From assembly GCA_963814915.1 (NCBI GenBank), contig CAWFEI010000006.1, positions 5,734-69,733 of the forward strand: a DNA stretch of 64,000 bases, given 5' to 3'. Below the pieces are notes generated by a model. That model was not told the origin of the DNA. It did not search any database and was given only the letters and a program-made list of their open reading frames with translations. Made by a program: the position numbers and the translations under genes. Below are positions 21,601-29,368 of this stretch, one piece after another (within the stretch, counting starts at the first letter, position 1; each line of letters starts with the position of its first letter). Origin of the DNA: VRUE01 sp963814915. GTDB lineage: Bacteria > Actinomycetota > Thermoleophilia > Solirubrobacterales > 70-9.

Positions 21601-22988
21601 TCCAGCTTGGGGCTCTTCCAGGGCTGCGCAAGGCGATTCGCCAGGTCGTCGGCGAGGCCGTCGATCGGGACTCTCGTCTGCTCCAGCGAGTCGCGGTCGC
21701 GCAGGGTCACGGTGTCGTCTTCCATCGTCTGGTGGTCGACGGTGATGCCCCAGGGGGTGCCGATCTCGTCCTGGCGGCGGTAGCGCTTGCCGATCGAGCC
21801 ACCCTCGTCGAACTCGGCGGGCATGCGGCGCCGCACCTCGGCGAAGATCTCGCGCGCCTTCTCGGGCATGCCCTGCTTGGAGACCAGCGGCAGGACCGCG
21901 ACCTTGACCGGCGCCAGGCGCGGGTGCAGGCGCAGCACGGTGCGCTGGCGACCGTCGACCTCCTCGACCTCGTAGGAGTCGACGAGGAAGGCGAGCGTCG
22001 CCCGGTCGGCGCCCGCGGCGGGCTCGATCACGTGCGGCACGTAGCGCTCTTTGGTCTGCTGGTCGAAGTACTCGAGCTTCTCGCCGCTGAACTCGGCGTG
22101 CTGGGTCAGGTCGAAGTCGCCGCGGTTGGCGACCCCCTCCAGCTCCGACCACCCGATCGGGAAGCGGTACTCGATGTCGCTCGTCGCCGAGGAGTAGTGG
22201 GAGAGCTCCTCGGCGCCGTGGGCGCGCACCCGCAGCAGGTCGGGGCGGATGCCGAGCTCGGTGTACCAGCGCTCGCGCTCGTCCATCCACACCTGGTGCC
22301 ACTTTTCCGCTTCCGCGGGCGGCACGAAGAACTCCATCTCCATCTGCTCGAACTCGCGGGTGCGGAAGATGAAGTTGCCGGGCGTGATCTCGTTGCGGAA
22401 CGACTTGCCGATCTGAGCGATGCCGAACGGCGGCTTCTTGCGGGCGAAGCCGAGCACGTTCTTGAAGTTGATGAAGATGCCCTGCGCCGTCTCCGGCCGC
22501 AGGTAGACCTCCGAGCCCTCGCCCGCGACCGGGCCGATGTGGGTCTCGAACATCAGGTTGAACTGGCGCGGCTCGGAGAGCTCGCCGCCGCATTTCGGGC
22601 AGCGCAGCTCCGCCTCGGGGTCGCCGCCATCGGCTTCGACCGCCTCGCGCAGATGGTCCTCGCGCCAGCGCCGCTTGCACTCGCCGAGGCACTGCACGAG
22701 CGGATCGGTGAAGCCCTCCAGGTGCCCGGAGGCCTCCCAGACCCGCGGGTGCTGGAGGATCGCCGAGTCGAGCGCGACGATGTCGTCGCGCTCCTGCAGC
22801 ATCGCCCGCCACCACTCGGCCTTGACGTTGTTCTTCAGCAGCACGCCGTAGTGGCCGTAGTCGTAGGTCGAGCCGAGCCCGCCGTAGATCTCAGAGGAGG
22901 GGAAGACGAAGCCGCGCCGCTTGCACAGAGCGACGATCTCCTCCATCGAGGTTCCCTCATCCACGGCCTCCTGCCCGACGTCTGCCAT
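21597..22988 (-). CDS. glyQS: Glycyl-tRNA synthetase, single-chain dimeric type
   Basis: The 463-residue class II synthetase charges tRNA-Gly. It is the alpha2 type of actinobacteria, Firmicutes and eukaryotes rather than the alpha2beta2 type. Signatures: VFPSSEIYGGLGSTYDYGHYGVLLKNN, a zinc-like CPKCGGEL insertion near residue 140, YLRPETAQGIFINFKNVL, motif 2 IGKSFRNEITPGNFIFRTREFEQMEMEFF, and the anticodon-binding domain APVKVAVLPLVSK to IGTPWGITVDHQTMEDDTVTLRDRDS. Length is normal. TACGGT lies exactly 6 bases before ATG 22988 with no Shine-Dalgarno. It is divergent from the FmdB-type gene. Confidence 0.96.
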   Translation of the reverse strand: MADVGQEAVDEGTSMEEIVALCKRRGFVFPSSEIYGGLGSTYDYGHYGVLLKNNVKAEWWRAMLQERDDIVALDSAILQHPRVWEASGHLEGFTDPLVQCLGECKRRWREDHLREAVEADGGDPEAELRCPKCGGELSEPRQFNLMFETHIGPVAGEGSEVYLRPETAQGIFINFKNVLGFARKKPPFGIAQIGKSFRNEITPGNFIFRTREFEQMEMEFFVPPAEAEKWHQVWMDERERWYTELGIRPDLLRVRAHGAEELSHYSSATSDIEYRFPIGWSELEGVANRGDFDLTQHAEFSGEKLEYFDQQTKERYVPHVIEPAAGADRATLAFLVDSYEVEEVDGRQRTVLRLHPRLAPVKVAVLPLVSKQGMPEKAREIFAEVRRRMPAEFDEGGSIGKRYRRQDEIGTPWGITVDHQTMEDDTVTLRDRDSLEQTRVPIDGLADDLANRLAQPWKSPKLD

Positions 22989-23025
22989 GGCGGAACCGTA
23001 CCGGCTGCGATAATCGGCCAGCCTG

Positions 23026-23340
23026 ATGCCGATCTACGAGTACAAATGCGCCAACGGCCACGTCTTCGACGTGATCCAGAAGATGAGCGACGAGGCGCTG
23101 ACCGAGTGTCAGGAGTGTGGCGCCCCAGCCGAGCGGGTCCTGCATCCGGTGGCGATCCATTTCAAGGGCTCTGGCTTCCACAACACCGACTACGGCAAGA
23201 AGAAGGCCGGCGCCAACGGCAGCTCGGAGGGTGGCAAGGACTCGGGCGATTCCGGCTCGGGGGAGAGCAAGTCCTCGGACTCGAAGTCGGGCGATTCGAA
23301 ATCCGGCGACTCCAAGCCCGCCGCCGCGGCCAGCGACTGA
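23026..23340 (+). CDS. FmdB-type zinc-ribbon protein
   Basis: The 104-residue protein starts with the FmdB zinc ribbon: MPIYEYKCANGHVFDVIQKMSDEALTECQECGAPAERVLHPV, in which a cysteine at residue 8 and a later C-x2-C pair supply metal ligands. The rest (about residues 60-104) is low-complexity Gly/Ser/Asp/Lys sequence with repeated SKSGD units. Members are small predicted regulators or metal-binding proteins without proven biochemical function. GATAAT lies 11 bases before ATG 23026. It is convergent with the LCP gene, with one base between the stop codons. Confidence 0.85.
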   Translation: MPIYEYKCANGHVFDVIQKMSDEALTECQECGAPAERVLHPVAIHFKGSGFHNTDYGKKKAGANGSSEGGKDSGDSGSGESKSSDSKSGDSKSGDSKPAAAASD

Positions 23341-23341
23341 G

Positions 23342-24577
23342 CTATTCGCCGAGCAGTTTCTTCACGGCCCGTCGCCGCTCTGAGTCGGGCACTTCGATCG
23401 AGCCCCCCGGCCCCGGCGAGCAGCCCGAGTTTCCGCCCTGGCAGAGAACGTCGGCCTTGCTTTCGCCGCCGATCGCCGCGGAGAGGATCAGCTGCGGCAT
23501 CGTCAAGAAGCCCATGTCGCTGACGAAGGCCTTGGGCGCGTCCCAGCCGATGATCGGCCCCTTGACGAAGTTGTAGGGGAGGCGCAGCGGGTCGGTGAGG
23601 CGACCCTTGATGCCGCTGATGACCCCCTGCTGGGCCTGCTCGCGGTCGATGTCGTCATAGCCGAGCGTGTAGGCGCTCCTGCCCGGCCCCGGGCATTCGC
23701 TCGGCTCGCGGATGCGCGAGTAGATCAGGGCTTCTTCGCCGTCGAGCGTGTTCTCGCCCTTGCCGAGCCGCAGGGTAAAGCCGCCCTGACCCCCGCCGGC
23801 ACCGCCGGCGATGTCGGCGCAGAGCTTGTGCGGAACGTCGACCGTGACGCCGCCTACCGCGTCGATCAGGTCTTCGAAGCCGGTGAAGTCGACGATCGCG
23901 ACATGGTCGACTTCGATCCCGAGGAAGCCTTCGACCGCTTCGATCTGTGCCTTGGCGCCGCCGAAGGCGAAGGCCGCGTTGATCTTTTCCGGGCTCTGCC
24001 CGGGGATTTCGGCGTAGCTGTCGCGCGGGATCGAGAGTTTGCGGAAGGCGCCGCCGCCGGCGCGGATCAGCATCAGCGTGTCGGCGCGGAATTCGCCCTG
24101 CGAGCAGTTGCCATGCGGCGAGTCGCCGTGCGACTGCTGTTCGAAGCATTCCTGCGCGGGGGCCGCGCCCGGCTCCTTGGTGTCGGGCGGACGTGCATCG
24201 GTACCGAGCACGAGGATCGTTTGCGCACTGGGCAGCAGGAACGGGTTGCCGTGCAGGGCGGACTTGGCTTCGCCGGAGAGCTTGAAGGCCTGTAGCTGGG
24301 CGGAGACGGCAAAGGCGAGGAAGCTGAGCAGAATCCAGCCCGCGGCCAGGATCCCGGCCCATTTCGCCGCCCGGCGCAGGCCGGGTCGGGGGGGCCGGGG
24401 GCCGCGCCCTCCGCGGCCCGGCCCATCGGGGCGCTTCGGCAGCTTCGGCCCGCGCCAGTCGCGCTCGCGCAGCCCGGAGAGATCGGGCTTGCGGAAGCGC
24501 GAGAAGAACCCCCGCCGGGCTCGGTAGACCTTGTAATCGGGCGGTCCTTGCGGCCGCTGCTCTCCATTGCCTGCCAT
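23342..24577 (-). CDS. LytR-CpsA-Psr (LCP) family cell-wall glycopolymer ligase
   Basis: The 411-residue protein has a basic, proline-rich cytoplasmic N-terminus (about residues 1-70), one transmembrane helix (AAKWAGILAAGWILLSFLAFAVSA) and an extracytoplasmic LCP domain. The domain carries ILVLGTDARP, RADTLMLIRAGGGAFRKLSIPRDSYAEIPG, KINAAFAFGG and LDGEEALIYSRIREPS, with the conserved arginines and aspartates that hold the polyprenyl pyrophosphate. A cysteine-containing loop (QECFEQQSHGDSPHGNCSQG) interrupts the first part of the domain. The family transfers glycopolymers from lipid carriers to peptidoglycan. ATG 24577 is chosen; ATG 24595 is possible. No good Shine-Dalgarno is visible. Confidence 0.9.
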   Translation of the reverse strand: MAGNGEQRPQGPPDYKVYRARRGFFSRFRKPDLSGLRERDWRGPKLPKRPDGPGRGGRGPRPPRPGLRRAAKWAGILAAGWILLSFLAFAVSAQLQAFKLSGEAKSALHGNPFLLPSAQTILVLGTDARPPDTKEPGAAPAQECFEQQSHGDSPHGNCSQGEFRADTLMLIRAGGGAFRKLSIPRDSYAEIPGQSPEKINAAFAFGGAKAQIEAVEGFLGIEVDHVAIVDFTGFEDLIDAVGGVTVDVPHKLCADIAGGAGGGQGGFTLRLGKGENTLDGEEALIYSRIREPSECPGPGRSAYTLGYDDIDREQAQQGVISGIKGRLTDPLRLPYNFVKGPIIGWDAPKAFVSDMGFLTMPQLILSAAIGGESKADVLCQGGNSGCSPGPGGSIEVPDSERRRAVKKLLGE

Positions 24578-24637
24578 GAAAGAGTTAGGAATCATGCCGA
24601 TGCGCGCGGTCGCCCGCCGAAACAGCCCCGAGCAGAG

Positions 24638-25597
24638 ATGAGCCAGCCCGAAGCGATAGGCATCGACCTGGGCGGCACGAAGATGCTGCTCGGCGTCCTC
24701 GACGCGGACTCCAAGACGGCCTGGGAGAGCCGCGAGGGCTCCGCCGGGGAGAGTCAGGAGGAATTGGTCGATCTGCTCGTGCGCGAGATCGCCGAGGCCC
24801 GCGCCGAGCGCGGCGCGGTCGAGGCGATCGGGATGGGGATCCCGGCGACGATCGACCACGAGAAGGGCATCGCGGTTGCCGCGGTCAACCTGCCGATCGA
24901 GGATCTGCCGATTCGCGACCTGATCACCGAGCACACGAAATTGCCAACCTTCGTCGACAACGACGCCAATGTCGCCGCCCTCGCCGAGCACCGCTTCGGA
25001 GCCGCCCGCGGCACCGAGAACGCGGTGATGCTGACGATCGGCACCGGGATCGGCGGCGGCCTCATCCTCGGCGGCCAGATCTACCGCGGCTCGACCGGCG
25101 CCGGGGCCGAGCTGGGCCACATCGCGATCCAGATGGACGGTCCCGGCTGCCAGGGGAACTGCCCGAACCGAGGCTGCGTCGAGGCGCTCGCCTCCGGGAC
25201 GGCGCTCGGGCGCGAAGCCCTGGCGGCGGCGGAAAGCAACCCGGACTCGGCCTTGGGCAAACTGCTCGCCGAAGGGGAGGACGTCGACGGCAAGGCAGCC
25301 ACGGTCGCGGCCCAGGCCGGCGACGAGACGGCGATCGAGGTCTTCGAGCTGGTCGGCGAACGGCTCGGTGTCGCCCTCGCCAGCTACGCGAACATCTTCG
25401 AGCCTGAAGTGATCGTGATCGGCGGCGGCGTGATCGCCGCCGGCGACCTGCTGCTCGACCCCGCCCGCCGCGAGCTGGAGTCGCGGGCGCTGCGGCCGAT
25501 GAGCCGCACGCCCGTCGTCGCGGCCGAGCTGGGCGCCGACGCGGGCATGATCGGCGCCGCCGCGATGGCGCGAATCGAGCTGGAGAAGGCGAGCTGA
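24638..25597 (+). CDS. ROK family sugar kinase (glucokinase-like)
   Basis: The 319-residue protein has the ROK layout: the phosphate-binding strand AIGIDLGGTKMLLGVLD near the N-terminus, the sugar and catalytic segment LPTFVDNDANVAALAEHRFGAARG with the catalytic aspartate, TIGTGIGGGLILGGQIYRG, and the zinc motif GAGAELGHIAIQ plus GCQGNCPNRGCVEALASG. It probably phosphorylates glucose or a related hexose in the cytoplasm. The zinc motif is slightly altered from the usual C-x-C-G-x-x-G-C-x-E. The stop overlaps the ATG of rsmI. Confidence 0.92.
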   Translation: MSQPEAIGIDLGGTKMLLGVLDADSKTAWESREGSAGESQEELVDLLVREIAEARAERGAVEAIGMGIPATIDHEKGIAVAAVNLPIEDLPIRDLITEHTKLPTFVDNDANVAALAEHRFGAARGTENAVMLTIGTGIGGGLILGGQIYRGSTGAGAELGHIAIQMDGPGCQGNCPNRGCVEALASGTALGREALAAAESNPDSALGKLLAEGEDVDGKAATVAAQAGDETAIEVFELVGERLGVALASYANIFEPEVIVIGGGVIAAGDLLLDPARRELESRALRPMSRTPVVAAELGADAGMIGAAAMARIELEKAS

Positions 25598-26424
25598 TGC
25601 CGGGGTCGCTGATCGTCTGCCCGACACCGATCGGCAACCTCGACGACATCACCATCCGGGCCCGCGACGCGCTCGTCTCTGCCGACTACATCGCCTGCGA
25701 GGACACCCGCCGCACCGGTGGCCTGCTCGACAAGCTCGGCATCCGCCCGGCGCCGCAGCTGATCTCGATGCACGAGGGCAACGAAGCCTCGCGTGCGGTC
25801 GAGCTGGCGCAGCGGATCGAACGCGGCGACGTCGTCGTGCTCGTCTCCGATGCGGGCATGCCGGCGATCTCCGACCCCGGCTTCCGCCTGATCCGCCGCT
25901 GCATCGACCGCAACCTCGAGGTCACGGTGCTGCCCGGGCCTTCGGTCGTCCCGGTCGCCCTGGTCGCTTCCGGCATGCCGACCGACCGCTGGCGCTTCGA
26001 GGGCTTCCTGCCGAAGCGCTCGGGCGAGATGGAGCGCGTGCTGCGCTCGACCGAGACCGTCGTCGCCTTCGAGTCGCCGCGCCGGATCGGCGACTCGCTG
26101 GCGGCCCTGGCGGCGATCGCCGCCGACCGCCCGGCGGCCGTCTGCCGCGAGCTGACCAAGATGCACGAGGAGGTCTCGCGCGGCAGCCTCTCCGAGCTGG
26201 CGCGGCGCTTCCGCGGCGACGTCAAGGGTGAGATCGTCCTTGTGATCGCCCCGGCCTCCGCCGACGATCACGACAAGGACGTCGGCTTCGCGGTCGACGC
26301 GCTCCGCCACCTGGTCCAGTCCGGCGCCCGCCCGCGCGCCGCCGCCAGCGTCGTCGCCGCCCTCACCGGCACCCGCGCCAACGATCTCTATCGGGCGCTG
26401 ACCGGCAGGGAGCCGCGCCGATAG
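25597..26424 (+). CDS. rsmI: 16S rRNA (cytidine-1402 2'-O) methyltransferase
   Basis: The 275-residue SAM-dependent enzyme of the tetrapyrrole methylase fold methylates the 2'-O of C1402 in the ribosomal decoding centre. The N-terminus LIVCPTPIGNLDDITIRARDAL...ADYIACEDTRRTGGLLDKLGI and the segments VVLVSDAGMPAISDPGFRLI, PGPSVVPVALVASGMPTDRWRFEGFLPK and RELTKMHEEVSRG are diagnostic. ATG 25597 overlaps the stop of the ROK kinase gene by one base. Its TAG stop forms the first three bases of the -10-like TAGCCT element of metG. Confidence 0.95.
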   Translation: MPGSLIVCPTPIGNLDDITIRARDALVSADYIACEDTRRTGGLLDKLGIRPAPQLISMHEGNEASRAVELAQRIERGDVVVLVSDAGMPAISDPGFRLIRRCIDRNLEVTVLPGPSVVPVALVASGMPTDRWRFEGFLPKRSGEMERVLRSTETVVAFESPRRIGDSLAALAAIAADRPAAVCRELTKMHEEVSRGSLSELARRFRGDVKGEIVLVIAPASADDHDKDVGFAVDALRHLVQSGARPRAAASVVAALTGTRANDLYRALTGREPRR

Positions 26425-26435
26425 CCTGGCCCGGC

Positions 26436-27941
26436 ATGTCGTACTACGTCACCACCCCGATCTACTACGTCAACGCCGAGCCGCACCTCGGCCACGCCTA
26501 CTCGACGATGGCGGCGGACATCCTCGCCCGCCACATGCGCCAGCGCGGCGAGGACGTCTTCTTCCTCACCGGCACCGACGAGCACGGTGAGCCGATCGAG
26601 ACCGCGGCCGAGCGCGAGGGCGTCACCCCGCAGGAGCTGGCCGACCGCAACGCCGCCAAGTTCGAAGCGCTGATGCCGATCATCGACGCCAGCAACGACT
26701 TCTTCATTCGCACCTCCGACCCGCGCCACGGCGAGCGCGTCGCCGAGATCATGCAGCGCGTCTACGACAACGGCTGGGTCGACAAGGGCGTGTACGAAGG
26801 CTGGTACTGCCCGCGCTGCGCCGACTTCAAGACCGAACGCGAGCTGGGGCCGGGGCAGACCTGCGCGATCCACGAGATCCCGCTCGAGCGGGTGCGCGAG
26901 GAGAACTGGTTCTTCCGCCTCTCCGCGTTCCAGGAGCGGCTCGAAGAGCTCTATGCGGAGCGGCCCGACTTCGTCGTGCCGGAGTTCCGCCGCAACGAGG
27001 CGGTCTCGTTCATCAAGGGCGGGCTCGAGGACGTCTCGCTCTCACGGCCGAAGCTGAAGTGGGGGATGCGGTTGCCCTGGGACCCCGAGCAGCGGATGTA
27101 CGTCTGGTTCGACGCGCTGCTCAACTACGTAACCGCGCTCGGCTTTGCCCGCGAGGGGGAGGACCTGACTGCGCGCTTCTGGCCGGCCAGCCTGCACGTG
27201 ATGGCCAAGGACATCCTCAAGTTCCACGCGGTGATCTGGCCCGCCCTCCTCTGGGCCGCCGGCCTCGAGCCGCCGCAGCGGATGGCGATTCACGGCTTTC
27301 TCCTGATGGGCGAGAAAAAGATGTCGAAGTCGCTCGGCAACGTGCTCGACCCCTTCGAGGTCATCGACCGCTTCGGCGCCGACGCGCTGCGCTTCTACTG
27401 CTTCCGCGAGGTCAGCTTCGGCCAGGACGGCTCGATCTCGACCGCCGGCTTCGAGTCGCGCTACGAGACCGAGCTGGCCAACGACTTCGGCAACCTGGCC
27501 AGCCGTGTGCTGGCGATGGTCGACCGCTACCGCGACGGCGTCGTCCCCGCCGCCCAGGTCGACGCGGTGCTCGAGGAGGACTTCGAAGGTGTGGTCGGCC
27601 GCTTCAGCGATCTGCTCGACCGCGCCGAGCTGACCCAGGCGCTGGAGGAGGCCTGGAAGCTGGTCCGTCGCCTCAACCGCTACGTCGAGGAGACCCGCCC
27701 CTGGGAGCTTGCCAAGGACGAGGCCGATCCCGAGCGGCTCGACGAGGTCCTCTACAACCTTTGCGAGGGCCTGCGGGTGACCACGCTGCTGCTCGTCCCC
27801 TACCTGCCGCAGACAAGCGAGCAGCTGCTCGCCGCCTTGGGCGAGGAGTCGCGCGGGCTGAGCGAGCTGGGCGCCCACCCGGGCGGCCAGAAGGTCGAAC
27901 GCGTCCCACCGCTTTTCCCGAAGATCGAGGATCCGGCCTAG
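26436..27941 (+). CDS. metG: Methionyl-tRNA synthetase
   Basis: The 501-residue class I synthetase charges initiator and elongator tRNA-Met. It has YYVTTPIYYVNAEPHLGHAYSTMAADILARH with the HIGH-type motif HLGH, FFLTGTDEHGEPIETAA, a WYCPRCADF zinc-like knuckle, and the KMSKS loop (GEKKMSKSLGNVLDP). The anticodon-binding helical domain ends the protein; the C-terminal tRNA-binding extension of some MetG forms is absent, which is common. TAGCCT, which includes the rsmI stop codon, lies 8 bases before ATG 26436 and no Shine-Dalgarno is seen. Confidence 0.96.
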   Translation: MSYYVTTPIYYVNAEPHLGHAYSTMAADILARHMRQRGEDVFFLTGTDEHGEPIETAAEREGVTPQELADRNAAKFEALMPIIDASNDFFIRTSDPRHGERVAEIMQRVYDNGWVDKGVYEGWYCPRCADFKTERELGPGQTCAIHEIPLERVREENWFFRLSAFQERLEELYAERPDFVVPEFRRNEAVSFIKGGLEDVSLSRPKLKWGMRLPWDPEQRMYVWFDALLNYVTALGFAREGEDLTARFWPASLHVMAKDILKFHAVIWPALLWAAGLEPPQRMAIHGFLLMGEKKMSKSLGNVLDPFEVIDRFGADALRFYCFREVSFGQDGSISTAGFESRYETELANDFGNLASRVLAMVDRYRDGVVPAAQVDAVLEEDFEGVVGRFSDLLDRAELTQALEEAWKLVRRLNRYVEETRPWELAKDEADPERLDEVLYNLCEGLRVTTLLLVPYLPQTSEQLLAALGEESRGLSELGAHPGGQKVERVPPLFPKIEDPA

Positions 27942-27942
27942 G

Positions 27943-28440
27943 CTAGGCGCCCCCTGGTCCTCCTCCGGAGCCTTCTCCAGGCCGGCGCGAAAGACCGGGT
28001 CCTGGAAGTAGTTGGCGACCCCCATCCCGTTGAGGAACGGCAGCCAGGCCTGCTGCAGGTCGCGCGGCTTCCAGCCCGGGATGAAGGTGTCGACGGTGAG
28101 CACGATCGCTCCATAGCCGGCCGCGGCGGCGCGCTCGACGAAGCTCTTGGCCAGCTCGCGGTCGTTGGGCCAGTAGAGCTGGAACCAGCGCGGCCCCTCA
28201 CCACCCGCGGCGGCGATCTCCTCCAGCGTGAAGTGCGAGTTGGTGCTGGCGATCATCGGTACGCCGACCGCGGCTGCGGCCCGCGCGGTCGCCAGCTCGC
28301 CCTCCTCGTGGATGACCTTCTGCACGCCGATCGGCGCCAACAGGAGCGGCGCCGGCATCGCTGTGCCGAGCAGCTCGGTGGAGAGGTCGCGGGTCGCGAC
28401 ATCGCGCAGCATCCGCGGCGAAATCGGCCATCGCGTCGCA
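27943..28440 (-). pseudogene. Remnant of an FMN-dependent alpha-hydroxyacid oxidase (lactate 2-monooxygenase-like)
   Basis: The minus strand encodes an internal part of an FMN-dependent alpha-hydroxyacid dehydrogenase: RWPISPRMLRDVATRDLSTELLGT, PAPLLLAPIGVQKVIHEEGELATARAAAAVGVPMIASTNSH, GPRWFQLYWPNDRELAKSFVERAAAAGYGAIVLTVDTFIPGWKPRDL. The frame meets a TAG just upstream of the homology, so roughly the first 80 residues are missing. At the other end it runs into the convergent metG gene, removing the C-terminal half with the catalytic histidine. ATG 28412 could still start a short product, but an active enzyme is unlikely. Confidence 0.75.
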
Positions 28441-28442
28441 GG

Positions 28443-29351
28443 CTATTCGCATGTTGAGGCCTTGTGCCCCCGACGGGGGGTGAAAGCCCTCAACGTGCGG
28501 CTGGACCGGGCCTGCCGCAAGCGCGGCAGGCCAAAGGCGCGCTCGATCGTCGCCAGCAGCGAGTAGTGGTCGGCGCGACGGGTCAGGCGCGCCCCGCACC
28601 GCACGTCCGGGCCAATCAGGATGGTCGCCACCCGGCCGCCGTGGGCGACGCGGCAGCAGCCACGGTCGCTGCTGCCCTCGTCGAAGGTGACGACCAGAAA
28701 GCCGTGCGGGCCGAGCTCGGCGGAGAGCCGTGGCACGAGCCGCGCCAGGCGCCTGTCGGCGACGCCGATGCCGCAGTCGTGGGCGCTATGGCAGAGCCCC
28801 GGGCCAACCCAGGCGAAGGTCGGCAGCGAGTCGCGTCGCAGGTCCGCTGCGAGCCGCGGGTAGCCGACGACGTTCGCGCAGCGGCGCGGGCTCGCCGCGA
28901 TCGAGGGGAAGTACATGAACGGGTTGTGGCGCTTGACGTAGTCGCCGGCGACGTCACCCCGGTAGCAGCGGTGCGGCAACCCCTCCATATAGGCGCGCCA
29001 GGAGACCCCCGCCCGCGAGAGCTGCAGTGCCAGGTTCGCGCCCCGCGCGCTGCACCCGGTGCAGTTCTCGGCGATCCCGAAGGTCGAGCCGCCGAGCAGG
29101 GCCAGGTAGTTGGGCAGCGATGGGTGGGTGATCGCGAAGTAACCGGTGGCCAGCGCGCCGCGGCGGGCGAGGCGGTTGAGGAACGGGGCTTCAGCACTGC
29201 CGATCACCTCGTCGTACTCGTGGTTCTCGAGCACGATCACGACGACGTGGGAGCGGCCCACCGGGCGATTCGAGGCGGTAGCGGCGGCGCACCCGCAGAG
29301 CAGCGCGGCGACCAGCATCCCCACCATCAGGGTCAGCCGGAAGCCGCCCAT
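28443..29351 (-). CDS. Secreted phosphoesterase family protein (acid phosphatase / phospholipase C-like)
   Basis: The 302-residue product begins with a lipoprotein-like signal (LTLMVGMLVAALLCGC) and a PF04185-type phosphoesterase domain: VVVIVLENHEYDEVIGS, the metal-binding/nucleophile-type FAITHPSLPNYLALLGGSTFGI, and FLVVTFDEGSSDRGCC with the closing acidic metal ligands. Such enzymes cleave phosphate monoesters or phospholipids outside the cell. Cysteines (ENCTGCSARG, SDRGCCRV, HRCYRG, LCHSAHDCG) probably form disulfides. ATG 29351 lies 17 bases after the aldehyde dehydrogenase stop, so the two are probably one transcript. The extreme C-terminus looks irregular, next to the truncated oxidase remnant. 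Confidence 0.8.
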   Translation of the reverse strand: MGGFRLTLMVGMLVAALLCGCAAATASNRPVGRSHVVVIVLENHEYDEVIGSAEAPFLNRLARRGALATGYFAITHPSLPNYLALLGGSTFGIAENCTGCSARGANLALQLSRAGVSWRAYMEGLPHRCYRGDVAGDYVKRHNPFMYFPSIAASPRRCANVVGYPRLAADLRRDSLPTFAWVGPGLCHSAHDCGIGVADRRLARLVPRLSAELGPHGFLVVTFDEGSSDRGCCRVAHGGRVATILIGPDVRCGARLTRRADHYSLLATIERAFGLPRLRQARSSRTLRAFTPRRGHKASTCE

Positions 29352-29368
29352 GCGGCGCGGCCCCGCTC

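Noticed and set aside
28443..28500. CCCCCGACGGGGG hairpin near 28470 as an independent terminator
   Set aside because: It lies inside the last codons of the phosphoesterase frame and has no U-tract on either strand; it may mark a breakpoint instead.
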